Shown here piece after piece: positions 63,976 to 64,000 of a stretch of 64,000 nucleotides of DNA. Both the position numbers and the translations under genes were made by a program. How positions within the stretch are numbered: the stretch's first letter is position 1; every line of letters begins with the position of its first letter. This stretch comes from Pandoraea eparura. Lineage in GTDB: Bacteria; Pseudomonadota; Gammaproteobacteria; Burkholderiales; Burkholderiaceae. A model generated the notes under the pieces. The model was not told where the DNA came from, did no database searches, and saw nothing but the letters and a program-made list of their open reading frames with translations. Location of the stretch: the NCBI RefSeq assembly GCF_902459725.1, contig NZ_CABPSH010000009.1:62001-126000 (forward strand), read 5' to 3'.

Positions 63976-64000
63976 GGCTGCTGACGGATCGCATTCACGG

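Overview
This 64 kb window is a dense, GC-rich chromosomal stretch of a beta-proteobacterium of the order Burkholderiales. The gene orders (rpsB-tsf-pyrH-frr-uppS-cdsA, smc-zipA-ligA, dapC-dapD-dapE-prmB, hom-thrC-moeA-moaD-moaE) and the protein sequences fit Burkholderiaceae, and a Pandoraea-like genome is my best guess. That is an inference from memory, not a database result. I see no rRNA, tRNA, CRISPR array, prophage or insertion sequence. It looks like core genome with a few lineage-specific genes.

Layout. 1-5.1 kb (minus strand): translation and envelope operon rpsB, tsf, pyrH, frr, uppS, cdsA, with an extended -10 promoter, a ~280 nt leader and a strong terminator/attenuator between rpsB and tsf. 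5.3-10.1 kb (plus): map, glnD and an RluF-like pseudouridine synthase with a long disordered N-terminus, closed by a textbook terminator. 10.4-19.5 kb (minus): def, ligA, zipA, smc and an EamA permease. 19.8-28.1 kb (plus): lysine/diaminopimelate genes dapC, dapD, a Spx/ArsC-like protein and dapE, then prmB, a cardiolipin synthase and an ABC-F ATPase. 28.1-30.6 kb (minus): radA and alr. 30.9-33.0 kb (plus): lplT and thiD. 33.0-36.6 kb (minus): tsaB, rimI, a family 4 uracil-DNA glycosylase and a DUF1853 gene, overlapping end to end. 37-38.8 kb (plus): a DEAD-box RNA helicase behind a long leader. 39-46.1 kb: proline iminopeptidase, both glyoxylate-shunt enzymes (aceB, aceA; minus), a haloacid dehalogenase divergent from a LysR regulator, and a universal stress protein. 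46.4-51.1 kb: EamA permease, a divergent QueF homologue coupled to a YhhQ-type queuosine-precursor transporter, a gamma-glutamylcyclotransferase-like protein and an AraC regulator. 51.3-54.8 kb: clpB with a heat-shock-type promoter, and a group III truncated haemoglobin. 54.8-61 kb (minus): alaA, hom, thrC and molybdopterin genes moeA, moaD, moaE. 61.3-64 kb (plus): a DUF498 protein, an ArnT-like glycosyltransferase and a small EamA/SMR-type membrane protein.

Most promising for novelty: the queF-like/yhhQ pair at 47.6-49.3 kb. The protein is clearly a two-domain QueF homologue that keeps the catalytic Cys/Asp pair. It has lost the NADPH-binding motif (ESKSFK-type) and the substrate-binding His, so it is unlikely to be an ordinary preQ0 reductase. 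It is translationally coupled to a 7-deazapurine-type transporter. Other items worth a look are a 17-codon ORF with a strong ribosome binding site just after a terminator, a degenerate 11-bp tandem array downstream of aceB, several 9-bp minisatellites, and operator-like inverted repeats in divergent promoters.
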